From NCBI GenBank assembly GCA_964396185.1, contig CAYNEI010000015.1:1-52632 (forward strand): 52,632 nucleotides of DNA. Reading direction: 5' to 3'. The notes below the pieces were generated by a model. That model was not told the origin of the DNA, did no database searches, and saw only the letters and a list, made by a program, of their open reading frames with translations. Within the stretch, counting starts at the first letter, position 1. Every line of letters begins with the position of its first letter. Source of the stretch: CAYNEI01 sp964396185. GTDB lineage: Archaea > Thermoplasmatota > SW-10-69-26. Positions 40,428 through 48,469 of this stretch are shown here, piece after piece. The translations under genes were made by a program, and so were the position numbers.

Positions 40428-41597
40428 TCAGATCTCGGCGTCCAGCCAGCCCGGCACGTCGCGGTAGGCGGTGACGTCGATGGTGGCGTTGCCTGCCCCG
40501 ATGTCGGCCAGCCCGATGGCGCAGCCCTCGCAGACCGTCCCATCGTTGAGACCGCTGGGGGCGCGGATCTGGAAGGACCACTGGCTCTGCTCGGCGTACG
40601 GGCTGTCCCAGTTCGAGCCGTCGACCTCGACGTAGTAGAGCTTGTCGGCCTCCTCTGTCTCGAGCTGGTTGCCCCACTCCAGGCTGCGGTACCACGTGGA
40701 GGTCGAGCCCTCCTTGACGTAGAGGTCGATGTCGCCGTTGAGGTTGTTCTTGGCGTGGTTGCTTCGATCGTACCAGAACTTGATGAGCAGCACGCTGGTC
40801 TCCGGAGGCACGATGGTCCCCTCCGGGAACGTGACCGGCTCCCTGTCGGCCTCGCTGTCGTAGAGGTCGCCCATGCGCATGCTGAAGCCGAGGCCGAGCT
40901 GGTCGAAGGTGGCGTTGAGGTTGCCCAGGCCGATCTGGTTGCGCGTGCCGTTGTTCCAGAAGTCAGGGTGCTCGGGCCATTCGGCGATCTCGAAGACCTT
41001 GACGGCGGTGATCTTGACGTTGACCTCGCCCTCGAGCACGGCGCCGTGACCGCTGCCCTCGAGGTTGAAGGCCCAGCGCGTCGATTTCGAGTGCGGTAGG
41101 TCAGCCATCTGGGGGGTGAGCTCGATGAGCCACTCGGCCTGCGCGCCCTGGGGGTCGGTCTCGACGTACTCGGCCGTGTTGGCGGCCTTGTACTCGAGCT
41201 CCATCTGGCCGTTGCGAAGCGAGCCGGTGGCGTCCACCTCGACGATGAGCTGGCCCGTGCCCTCGGGCACGAAGCTCCCGTTGGGCAGGGAGAAGAAGAC
41301 GCAGCCCGAGGCGGCCTCGCCCTCGTCCCAGCCGGCGCCCAGGCACGTCCAGACCTCGAGCACCTCATCCATGATGACCCGCTCGCTGGCCTCTCCCCAG
41401 TAGTCGTGGATGTGGGCCTTGCTGTAGTCCGAGTTCTGGAGGTAGGTGGCGTTGCCGGTCTCGTTGGTCTCGACGGCGGAGCCGTCGCTGGTCTTGGCAT
41501 CGATGGTCTGGGCTTGGCTGGAATCGTCATCGTCCGAGCCGCCCAGGCAGCCCGCGGTGAGCATCAACCCAACGATCAGGAGGGCTTTCCACTGCAT
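40428..41597 (-). CDS. Secreted lipoprotein, beta-rich, unknown function
   Basis: The protein has 389 residues from the ATG at 41597. The signal is MQWKALLIVGLMLTAGC with lipobox LTAGC at Cys17, followed by an Asp/Ser-rich tether. The ectodomain contains two similar beta-rich segments: residues about 80-190 (GSFVPEGTGQLIVEVDATG) and 235-345 (GTIVPPETSVLLIKFWYD). Each carries a V-P-E/P-G/E-T edge motif followed by strands that end near W-x-F (RWAFNLEG, QWSFQIRAP), suggesting an internal duplication. Several N-glycosylation sequons are present. No catalytic motif is seen. TATA-like CTTTAGATA sits 26 bases upstream. Confidence 0.8.
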   Translation of the reverse strand: MQWKALLIVGLMLTAGCLGGSDDDDSSQAQTIDAKTSDGSAVETNETGNATYLQNSDYSKAHIHDYWGEASERVIMDEVLEVWTCLGAGWDEGEAASGCVFFSLPNGSFVPEGTGQLIVEVDATGSLRNGQMELEYKAANTAEYVETDPQGAQAEWLIELTPQMADLPHSKSTRWAFNLEGSGHGAVLEGEVNVKITAVKVFEIAEWPEHPDFWNNGTRNQIGLGNLNATFDQLGLGFSMRMGDLYDSEADREPVTFPEGTIVPPETSVLLIKFWYDRSNHAKNNLNGDIDLYVKEGSTSTWYRSLEWGNQLETEEADKLYYVEVDGSNWDSPYAEQSQWSFQIRAPSGLNDGTVCEGCAIGLADIGAGNATIDVTAYRDVPGWLDAEI

Positions 41598-41618
41598 GGG
41601 ACTGGCTCGCCTAGCAGT

Positions 41619-41627
41619 ATCTAAAGC
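41619..41627 (-). promoter_or_regulatory. TATA box of the 41597 lipoprotein gene
   Basis: The minus strand reads CTTTAGATA; its centre lies 26 bases before the ATG at 41597, consistent with a leaderless message. Confidence 0.6.
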
Positions 41628-41657
41628 TTTGGGCCGACGCTGTTGAAGCGAGTGAGC

Positions 41658-41936
41658 TCACTCGTCCTCGCCGTCGTCGTCGAGCCAAGGGCCGTCCTGG
41701 TCGCAGAGGTAGATCAGGGCGGCCAGGGCGTGGCTGCAGAGCGCGCCCTTCGGGAGCCCGCGGAGGGTGGCGAAGGGGCACGTGCAGGCGTAGGTGTGGT
41801 CGCTTTCCAGGCGCACGCCGTAGGTGTCCGTGGTGCCCTGGATCTCCAGGTAGACCCGCTTGCCCGTCTCTTCTTTGAGCTCGACCCGGCCCTCGTCGAC
41901 GATGCGTCGGGCCTTCTCGTACATGGCGTGGTCCAC
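41658..41936 (-). CDS. SWIM zinc-finger protein
   Basis: The protein has 92 residues from the GTG at 41936, or 88 from the ATG at 41924. The SWIM motif CxCx(n)CxH is complete: Cys51 and Cys53 in YACTCPF, Cys67 and His69 in GALCSHALAAL. The rest is a short basic N-terminal helix, two strands and a very acidic tail (DDDGEDE). SWIM fingers bind DNA or proteins. The gene begins 3 bases after the AN1-rhomboid stop codon, so the two are probably co-translated. Confidence 0.88.
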   Translation of the reverse strand: MDHAMYEKARRIVDEGRVELKEETGKRVYLEIQGTTDTYGVRLESDHTYACTCPFATLRGLPKGALCSHALAALIYLCDQDGPWLDDDGEDE

Positions 41937-41939
41937 GGC

Positions 41940-42848
41940 TCACCACCCGGATCTCTGCCCCAGGGAGAGGTGGCCCTGGCGGCCAGGGAACTTGAAGCCC
42001 TGGTCCCGCAGCCGCTTGCCCCAGGCAAGACCCACGACCAGGCCCGTGAGGTGGGCCAGGTGGGCCACGTTGCTTCCTTGCGCGAACAGGCCAAGAGCGT
42101 CCAGGGCAGCATACCCTGCCGTGAGCGCCCAGAGGGGGGCTGGGATGACGAAGAAGATAAGCACGGTGAGCCGGGGCCCGAGCACGGCCAGGGCGCCCAT
42201 GATGGCCATGAGACTGCCGCTGATGCCCACGACCCCCTTGGCCGAGCCGAGGAAGGTGGAGTAGAAGGTGACCTGGGTGAGCCCAGCCAGCATGCCCCCG
42301 ATGATCAGCAGCGCCAAAAAGCGGCGGCTGCCGACGCGCCTCTCGAGCAGGGGCCCGAAGAAGAAGAGCACGATGCCGTTGACGAGCAAGTGGCCGGTGC
42401 TGGCGTGGGCGAACACGCTGGTGATCAGGGTCCAGGGCTTGGAGAGCCACGTCGCATCGAGCACGAAGATCCGGTCGAAGGTCGCTTCGCCGGCGTTGGC
42501 GAGCACGAGGAGCTCGACCACGTAGACGGCCACGATCACGCCCAGGCTGTAGAGCGCCAGGCGCCCCTCGTGAGCACCCATGGACTTGTCCCAGCCCGAG
42601 CCCGTCACCGACGGTGCGCCACCGCTGCCGCTTCTCTGGCTGGGGCCCCGGATCTCGATGCCGGGGTGGCCGCGGATCTCGCGCTCGCGCCGGGCTGCGG
42701 CCGCCTTGTGGAGCCCGCGGCACATGTGGGACTCCGGGAGCCTGTGGTCCTCGCAGTGCACTTGCTCGCAGTAAGAACACCGGTAGGGCATGTTGACGTG
42801 GACGCCACAGACGTGGCAGCTGGGCACGCTCCCGCCAACGGGGGTCAT
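41940..42848 (-). CDS. AN1-type zinc finger fused to rhomboid intramembrane serine protease
   Basis: The protein has 302 residues from the ATG at 42848 (MTPVGGSVPSCHVCG). Zinc ligands Cys11, Cys14, Cys24, Cys27, Cys32, His35, His41 and Cys43 fit the AN1 pattern. A flexible linker (about 45-92) leads to a six-helix rhomboid core with His153/Asn157 in HLLVNG, nucleophile Ser210 in GISGS and catalytic His266 in HLTG. Rhomboids cleave transmembrane substrates inside the bilayer. The fusion is known from archaea. The AN1 domain presumably binds a cytosolic substrate or adaptor; partner unknown. Confidence 0.92.
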   Translation of the reverse strand: MTPVGGSVPSCHVCGVHVNMPYRCSYCEQVHCEDHRLPESHMCRGLHKAAAARREREIRGHPGIEIRGPSQRSGSGGAPSVTGSGWDKSMGAHEGRLALYSLGVIVAVYVVELLVLANAGEATFDRIFVLDATWLSKPWTLITSVFAHASTGHLLVNGIVLFFFGPLLERRVGSRRFLALLIIGGMLAGLTQVTFYSTFLGSAKGVVGISGSLMAIMGALAVLGPRLTVLIFFVIPAPLWALTAGYAALDALGLFAQGSNVAHLAHLTGLVVGLAWGKRLRDQGFKFPGRQGHLSLGQRSGW

Positions 42849-43010
42849 CGGTTTAGCGGTTTGGTTCCAGCCTTGTCGCAGGACGGGCTCACCACGGCGA
42901 CTGCGGGGACCGCGGGGGCTGGATGCGAGGGTCGCGAGGATCACGATGGAGGCCGAGTGGCACGAGGCAGGGGGCGGGCCGTCTCCCGTCCGAGAGACGC
43001 TCCACCCCCC

Positions 43011-43051
43011 TCTTCGTGCCCTTCGTGTCCCCTTCGTGCGCTTCGTGTTCA
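43011..43051 (-). repeat. CACGAAG-rich dispersed repeat
   Basis: On the minus strand it is four spaced CACGAAG units (AACACGAAGCGCACGAAG, GGGACACGAAGGGCACGAAG), similar to the CACGGAG repeats at 35606-35733 and 52429-52460. It lies between the AN1-rhomboid gene and the end of the hydrolase gene. Confidence 0.7.
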
Positions 43052-43066
43052 GGTCTTCCGTTGAGC

Positions 43067-44626
43067 TCAGCTGACGACCGGCAGGCCGACCTCGATGTCC
43101 TCGAAGAGCATGGCGCCAGGCGCGCGGCTGCCGTGGTGGACGAACATGTCCGAGACCGGGCTGACCACGAGGTAGAGGTTCTCGTCCTCGGCCAGATCCG
43201 CCGCCGCGCCTGCGAGCTCGATCTCCACGGGCTCCTGGGCGACCGGGAGGAGTTGCTGGAGCGGGGCCACGTTGTTCGAGAGCACCTGGGCACCGGCGGG
43301 GCTGGTGCCCACGGCCAGCGCGAGGAAGGCGCGCTGGTCGACGCCCGCGCTGGTGAGACTGGCTGAGAAGCTGGGTACGCCAGCGATGCTCAGCGGCCCG
43401 GAGGCGAGCTCAAGGTACTGCGGGGCACCGACACCGGTGGGGGTGACGGTCAAGCCGAGGGGGCCAGGCGTGAAGCTCTGGCTGGGGGCCAGGCTATCCA
43501 CGCTGATGCACCCGCCGCCGTCGGTGGCCAGGTGGTACGACTCGTCGGCCAAGTTCTCCAGGGCCACGTCGTCGCCGTTGAAGGCGGCGGTGAAGAACGC
43601 GATCTGGAGGTTGGTCCAGCCGCCGGAGAGCTCCTGGGAGCATGGGTCCCCTGAGGCCAGCGTGCCTAGGGGGAGGGCGTTTGGCAGGGCGTGACCGCCG
43701 TTGTAGCCGACGAACGTGCTGAGAGCTTGGGCGTCGTCGGTGAGGGTCTGCTCGAAGTTGTGCCAGCCCTGGTTGAGGTCGAAGAGGTTGTCCGTGATGC
43801 CCTGGCGGAAGAGCACGGGTACGTCCACCTGGACCCCCTGTTCGACCCAGCCGACGGGGCTGTTCTGGCGGAAGTCCTCGACGATGTTGTAGACTGGCGA
43901 GGGCTCATCGGTGCCGGGCAGGGTCCCGTCCGGGAGCTGGCCGGTGAGCAGGCTGTACATGAAGGCCTGGTGGATGCCGTCGTGCACCGCGCTGGCGCCG
44001 GCGGCGTAGAGGGCATCGACCCAGACGCTCCGGACGACCTCGTTCGGCGCCAGGCTCTGGGGCAGATCGAACCAGGTGATCTCGGGCGAGAGGGCGTCCA
44101 GCCGGGTCTCACCCGTGCTGCCTGTCTCGGTCAGCGCGATGAGGAACTGGTAGCCGCCGCCGTAGCTGCCGCCGACCGCGCCCATGACAGGATCGTTGCC
44201 GCCTGGGCCATCGTCCTTGGCGACCCAGTCGAACGTGGCGATCTCGTCGATGACCGCGAGGTTGTCCTTGCCCTCGTAGTCTGGGTCATGGACGTGGGCT
44301 TGGCCGCCGCTGGCTCCGAAGCCGCGCTGGCTGATGCTCACGTAGCCCCAGCCTTGGTTGAGCCAGGTGTCCGAGCAGCTGGAGGAGCGCGATCCGCCCC
44401 AGCCGTGGCTGTGCAGGATGACAGGCACGGGATCGGACGCGCTGGCACCGTCTGGCTTGCAGACCAGGATGTCGATGAGCGTGCCATCGAAGCTCTCAAC
44501 GGTCATGGGGCCCTCTTGGGCCCCGTGGTCTGCTGCGCCAGGCAGCGCGGTGGCCGCGAGGCCGGCGGTCAGAAGTACGAGGCCGATGAACAGGACAGGG
44601 GTGGTTCGATGTGTTTCACTCGCCAA
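43067..44626 (-). CDS. Secreted S15/CocE-type alpha/beta hydrolase (X-Pro dipeptidyl-peptidase-like)
   Basis: The protein has 519 residues from a TTG at 44626, supported by GGGAGG seven bases upstream and a TATA-like GCTTAAG near 44664-44670. The N-terminus (LASETHRTTPVLFIGLVLLTAGLAATALPGAADH) is a Sec signal. The hydrolase has the nucleophile Ser in VGGSYGGGYQF, Asp in RQGITDNLFD and His in YNGGHALPN, with the oxyanion region HSHGWGGSRSSSC. A C-terminal beta-sandwich follows (LGLTVTPTGVGAPQYLEL). Two cysteines after the oxyanion strand may form a disulfide. Probable extracellular peptidase or esterase; it is a second S15-like enzyme in the window besides the one at 2831-4362. Confidence 0.88.
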   Translation of the reverse strand: MASETHRTTPVLFIGLVLLTAGLAATALPGAADHGAQEGPMTVESFDGTLIDILVCKPDGASASDPVPVILHSHGWGGSRSSSCSDTWLNQGWGYVSISQRGFGASGGQAHVHDPDYEGKDNLAVIDEIATFDWVAKDDGPGGNDPVMGAVGGSYGGGYQFLIALTETGSTGETRLDALSPEITWFDLPQSLAPNEVVRSVWVDALYAAGASAVHDGIHQAFMYSLLTGQLPDGTLPGTDEPSPVYNIVEDFRQNSPVGWVEQGVQVDVPVLFRQGITDNLFDLNQGWHNFEQTLTDDAQALSTFVGYNGGHALPNALPLGTLASGDPCSQELSGGWTNLQIAFFTAAFNGDDVALENLADESYHLATDGGGCISVDSLAPSQSFTPGPLGLTVTPTGVGAPQYLELASGPLSIAGVPSFSASLTSAGVDQRAFLALAVGTSPAGAQVLSNNVAPLQQLLPVAQEPVEIELAGAAADLAEDENLYLVVSPVSDMFVHHGSRAPGAMLFEDIEVGLPVVS

Positions 44627-44663
44627 GGGAGGTCCTCCCACGCCTGCCAAGCGGTTGGGGGGT

Positions 44664-44671
44664 CTTAAGCG
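44664..44671 (-). promoter_or_regulatory. TATA box of the 44626 hydrolase gene
   Basis: The minus strand reads GCTTAAGA, about 40 bases before the TTG start, leaving room for a 15-base leader holding the GGGAGG ribosome-binding site. Confidence 0.55.
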
Positions 44672-44705
44672 CTCCTGAGGATGACCCGCGAGTTCTATCT
44701 TATCG

Positions 44706-47657
44706 TTAGCCGAGCTCGCGCAGCACCCGCTGGTCCAGGCCACGCACAGCGCGGTACCCGACGAACGTGGAGACCGCCAGCGCCAGGATGAGCACGCCAG
44801 CCAGGGTGACCAGAGTGGCTTGCAGCAGCCCCGCACCGTCGATGGGGAGCAGTGGGAAGGCCAGTCCCTCGATGGCGTCGAGCTCTCCGGCCAGGGGCAA
44901 CAAGACCGCGCCACCGATGAGCAAGCCGACGATGAGGGGGAGCAGGGTCTCGGTGGCGATGCCGAAGGCGATGCTGCGGCGGTTGGCGCCCATGGCCACG
45001 AAGACGGCGTCGCTGAGCCTGCGTTCGGCCTGGGCGCGCAAGCCGAGCAGGAGCACGAGCAACAGCGCGGTGACCACGCCGAGGGCGGCCAGGGCCTGCA
45101 GGGTCGTGCCCGCGCGCAGCTGGCCCTCGAGCTGGTCGGCTACCATGGCTTGGCTGGAGCGTGCGGAGAGGCCGTCGTCTTTGAAGGCCTCGGTGAGCTG
45201 TCCGGCGAACGCCTCGGCGTCGACGTCGCCTGGCAGCAGGATGCGCTGCTCGCCGGCGAGCTGGGTGAAGTGGCTGGGCAGGGCGTCCTTGCTGACGTAG
45301 ACCCCGTCGAGCAGCCGGGTCTCGATCACGCCCACCACCTCGTAGGCCAGCTGGCCTTGGGGCCCCTCGATGCGGATCGTGTCGCTGTCCATGGCGTCGT
45401 GCACGCTGCGCGAGACCAGGGCGAGCTCGTCCGAGCGCGCCACGTCACCCACCGGATCGCTGCTCGCGCCCGGCAAGGGCGTGACGAGGTGCTGGTGGCG
45501 CTGAGCGAAGCTCGTGTCGATGCCGTAGACGGTCTGCACGCCGCTGGTGGGTGCGCTGTGGATGCCCAGGCCGGTCACGCGCATCATGAACTCGGTGCCT
45601 TGGGTCTGGCCGAACAGGCTGGCTGCCTGGCCGTCGGGGTCGAGCTCCTCGAGGCTCTCGGTGAACGTGGGCGTGGTGGCGATGACGGCGTACCCGCCGG
45701 ATTCGATGGTGGCATCGGGCGTGGCGGCTTGGCTCAGCGCGATGCCGCTGAGTAGCGCAGCCAGCACCAGGGTGGCGGTGGCTGCGGCCAGGGCCAGGTA
45801 GGCATGGGACGAGCGGGTGCGGAACAGGCCCAGAGCACCGACGCGCACGAGCCCGGGCCGGCTGAGCAGGGGCTCGATGAGCGGTGCCCAAAGCAGCGCG
45901 AGCCCGGCCGCGCAGGCGGCCAGAGCGCCGAGCAGGTAGCGAGTGGTGGGCGAGGGCTCACCCAGGATCCATGCGCCGGCCACGAGCGCGAGCACACCGA
46001 GCCAGAGCACGGAGACCAGGCTGCGCGAGCGTCGGCTCGGGGGCAGGCCGCTGTGCCGCGGGTCCTCGCCTTCCACGGCGTGGCGAAGCGTGAGGTAGGC
46101 GATGGCACCGATGGGGACCATGGCGGCCAAGGGGACGAGCAGGGCCGAAGCACTGGGGACGAGCACGGAGGTGGTGTCCAGCCCGATGCCGCGGGCGATC
46201 GCTGTGCCCAGCAGTGGGGAGAGGAGCAAGGCGGCCAGGGTGCCCAGCAGGAAGGGAGGGCCCAGGTGGAGGATCACCAGCAGCCAGCTCCGCGAGCGCG
46301 GCTGGCCCATGCCAGCTAGCACCTGGAGCTCGCCTTGGAGGCGCCGGGTGTGGAGACCGGCAGCCCAGGTGGCCAAGAGCACGCCAGCGAAAACACCGCT
46401 GGGGAGCACGACGAACAGCAGGCGCTCGGTGCTCTCGATGCGCTCGATGCGCTCGGCCTGGGCCTGGCCGGCTTCGTGGTCGAGCGTGAGGCCTTGGAGC
46501 GGGTCGAAGCGGTCCTCGGCTTGGCTGCGAGCGGTGGCCACGGCTTGCTCGAAGGCGTCGAGGCGCTGGCCAGGGATGCCGGTCAAGGGGTCCTCATCGC
46601 TCGCGGCGAGGATCAGCACGCCGGTGGCTTGGTCCTCTAGGCCCATGGCTTGCTGGAGGCGCTCCATGGGGAGCACCACGAGGCCCTCGTTGCCGGGGCC
46701 GAGCACGCTGAGATCCGTGGGCTCAGCTTGGAGGTCGATGCGGGCCTGGCTGGTCAGGCCGAGCAGGGCTCCCACGGCGCGGAAGCCGCGGCCCTCGAGC
46801 AACCGGCCGAGGGTTTGGGCGTCGCTGGCGTCGAAGACCTGGACGGCTTGGAGGCGGAAGGCGACGTTGTCGGCGAGCTTGGCGTGGACCTGCACGGTCC
46901 AGTTCCCTGGGGCGGGATCCTCGACCTCGATGCGGGGCGGGACGGGTTGGGCGGCGGTGCCGGCGTCGTCCAGGCGCGTGGTGCCCGTGGGGTCCGTGGC
47001 TTCGAGGTCGAAGTCCGTGTCGTCGTCGGCGGTGTCGAGGAAGAGCTCGAGGGCTTTCGCGCCTGGCTCGACATCGACGGTGAAGATGTACTCGTCCTGG
47101 TCGTCGTGGACGTAGGTGTCGCCGACGCGCACGGTGCGCACGAGTTGGCCGAGGTGGTCCTCGGGCAAGCGGACGTCCGTCTCGGGCGGGGTCTGGACGC
47201 GCACCTCGATCGGCCCGGTACCGGTGGGGGACCCGTCGGGGGGGTGGACGAGCGCGTTTCCATCCGGTGGGATGGGTAGACCGAGGGCCTGGAGGGTGTC
47301 TGTTGCGAGGCCGAGCACGCGCCAGTTCGCTTCGGTCTGGCCACCTCGGGTGACCAAGGCATCACGTTCGAGGAAGACCGCCAGCTCGCGGGGTTGCTCA
47401 CTGGCTTGATCGAGCTCGGCGGCGAGTTCGTCCAGCGCTGGGGTCCCCAGGGTGAAGCCGCCTGGGGTCCAGGCCCGGGCGAGCACGTCGCCGATGGCCT
47501 CGACGTCGTCGGCCTCCTGGGCCTTGGTCGCGCTGGTCAGCGCGAGGCTGGTGCTGGCAGCCAACAGGGTGGCGATGGTTATGCCAAGCGCGATGAGCAC
47601 GGGGCCGGCAGGGCGCTTGGTCCAGACCCGGCGGGCCGAGGTGATGAGCAACCGCAC
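44706..47657 (-). CDS. ABC transporter permease, FtsX/MacB type, with PPC-like extracellular domain
   Basis: The protein has 983 residues from the GTG at 47657, with GGGAGG upstream. One N-terminal helix (GPVLIALGITIATLLAASTSLAL) is followed by a large ectodomain. Residues about 181-274 look like a bacterial pre-peptidase C-terminal (PPC) beta domain: YIFTVDVEPGAKALELFLDT, DFDLEATDPTG, PAPGNWTVQVHA. Two FtsX-type bundles follow, near residues 440-560 and 850-983, with a middle helical pair around 600-680 and another large extracellular loop between. It forms an exporter or lipoprotein extractor with the ATPase encoded 4 bases upstream. Substrate unknown. Confidence 0.88.
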   Translation of the reverse strand: MRLLITSARRVWTKRPAGPVLIALGITIATLLAASTSLALTSATKAQEADDVEAIGDVLARAWTPGGFTLGTPALDELAAELDQASEQPRELAVFLERDALVTRGGQTEANWRVLGLATDTLQALGLPIPPDGNALVHPPDGSPTGTGPIEVRVQTPPETDVRLPEDHLGQLVRTVRVGDTYVHDDQDEYIFTVDVEPGAKALELFLDTADDDTDFDLEATDPTGTTRLDDAGTAAQPVPPRIEVEDPAPGNWTVQVHAKLADNVAFRLQAVQVFDASDAQTLGRLLEGRGFRAVGALLGLTSQARIDLQAEPTDLSVLGPGNEGLVVLPMERLQQAMGLEDQATGVLILAASDEDPLTGIPGQRLDAFEQAVATARSQAEDRFDPLQGLTLDHEAGQAQAERIERIESTERLLFVVLPSGVFAGVLLATWAAGLHTRRLQGELQVLAGMGQPRSRSWLLVILHLGPPFLLGTLAALLLSPLLGTAIARGIGLDTTSVLVPSASALLVPLAAMVPIGAIAYLTLRHAVEGEDPRHSGLPPSRRSRSLVSVLWLGVLALVAGAWILGEPSPTTRYLLGALAACAAGLALLWAPLIEPLLSRPGLVRVGALGLFRTRSSHAYLALAAATATLVLAALLSGIALSQAATPDATIESGGYAVIATTPTFTESLEELDPDGQAASLFGQTQGTEFMMRVTGLGIHSAPTSGVQTVYGIDTSFAQRHQHLVTPLPGASSDPVGDVARSDELALVSRSVHDAMDSDTIRIEGPQGQLAYEVVGVIETRLLDGVYVSKDALPSHFTQLAGEQRILLPGDVDAEAFAGQLTEAFKDDGLSARSSQAMVADQLEGQLRAGTTLQALAALGVVTALLLVLLLGLRAQAERRLSDAVFVAMGANRRSIAFGIATETLLPLIVGLLIGGAVLLPLAGELDAIEGLAFPLLPIDGAGLLQATLVTLAGVLILALAVSTFVGYRAVRGLDQRVLRELG

Positions 47658-47661
47658 CGTC

Positions 47662-48351
47662 TCACGCCTCCCTGCGACGCATCCGGCCGTCCTCGAGGTG
47701 GTAGGTGCGTACCGCTTCGGCGGCCATGATGTCGTCGTGGGTGACCACGAGGCAGGCCGTGCCGTTCTCCTTGACGAACCGGGTGAAAACCTTGGCGACG
47801 CGCCGGGCGGTCTCGTGGTCCAGGGCCGCGGTGGGTTCGTCGGCCAGGATGAGCCGAGGTTGCTTGGCAAGCGCCCGGGCCACGCTGGCGCGCTGGGCTT
47901 CGCCACCGGAGATCTCGCCAGGGAAGCGATCCTCGAGGCCTTCTAGGCCCACGTCGGCTAGCGCGCTGTAGGCTTGGGTCTTGCACTGCTTGGCTGGCAG
48001 TCCCTTGATCCGGGCGGCCATGGCCACGTTCTCCCACAAGGTGAGCTCGGGCACCAGGGCTGGGTCTTGGAAGACGAAGCCGATCTGCTGGGCGCGCAGC
48101 TCAAGGCGCCGGTTCGTGGAGAGCTCGCCAAGGTCGTGGCCGAAGAGCTCGATGGAGCCGCCATCGGCTTGATCGAGCCCGCTGGCGAGGTTCAAGAACG
48201 TCGTCTTGCCGCTGCCCGAGCGGCCCTGGATGGCCACCAGCTCGCCGGCGTTCACCTCGAGGCTGGCACCCTGGAGGGCGTGCGTGATGTCGTCGCCGTG
48301 GCCGTAGCTGCGGGCGAGATCGCGAGCCACGAGCAAGGGCTGGCTGGGCAT
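47662..48351 (-). CDS. ABC transporter ATPase, LolD/MacB type
   Basis: The protein has 229 residues from the ATG at 48351 (MPSQPLLVARDLARSYG). An in-frame ATG at 48396 lies upstream of a clear TATA-like GTATAAG at 48379-48385, so it is not used; the message appears leaderless. Motifs: Walker A GRSGSGKTTF, Q-loop FVFQDPALVPELT, signature ISGGEAQRASVARAL, Walker B LILADEPTAALD, H-loop VVTHDD. It powers the FtsX-type permease encoded immediately downstream. Confidence 0.95.
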   Translation of the reverse strand: MPSQPLLVARDLARSYGHGDDITHALQGASLEVNAGELVAIQGRSGSGKTTFLNLASGLDQADGGSIELFGHDLGELSTNRRLELRAQQIGFVFQDPALVPELTLWENVAMAARIKGLPAKQCKTQAYSALADVGLEGLEDRFPGEISGGEAQRASVARALAKQPRLILADEPTAALDHETARRVAKVFTRFVKENGTACLVVTHDDIMAAEAVRTYHLEDGRMRRREA

Positions 48352-48378
48352 GGGCGCCTTCGCAGCGGGGCCTAGGGC

Positions 48379-48385
48379 GTATAAG
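48379..48385 (-). promoter_or_regulatory. TATA box of the ABC exporter operon
   Basis: The minus strand reads CTTATAC; its centre is about 30 bases before the ATG at 48351, and it decides that start over the upstream ATG at 48396. Confidence 0.65.
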
Positions 48386-48469
48386 CGTTGCTGCATCGAC
48401 CGGTACCTCCGAACGGGAACCCTAAAACCTTAAGAGGCCCGAGGCCCGCTGATGGGCCGAGGCTTGGAC

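Noticed and set aside
47658..47906. N-terminal extension of the ABC permease to 1066 residues
   Set aside because: It lies in a wrong frame over the ATPase gene; the GTG at 47657 has a ribosome-binding site and directly precedes a TM helix.
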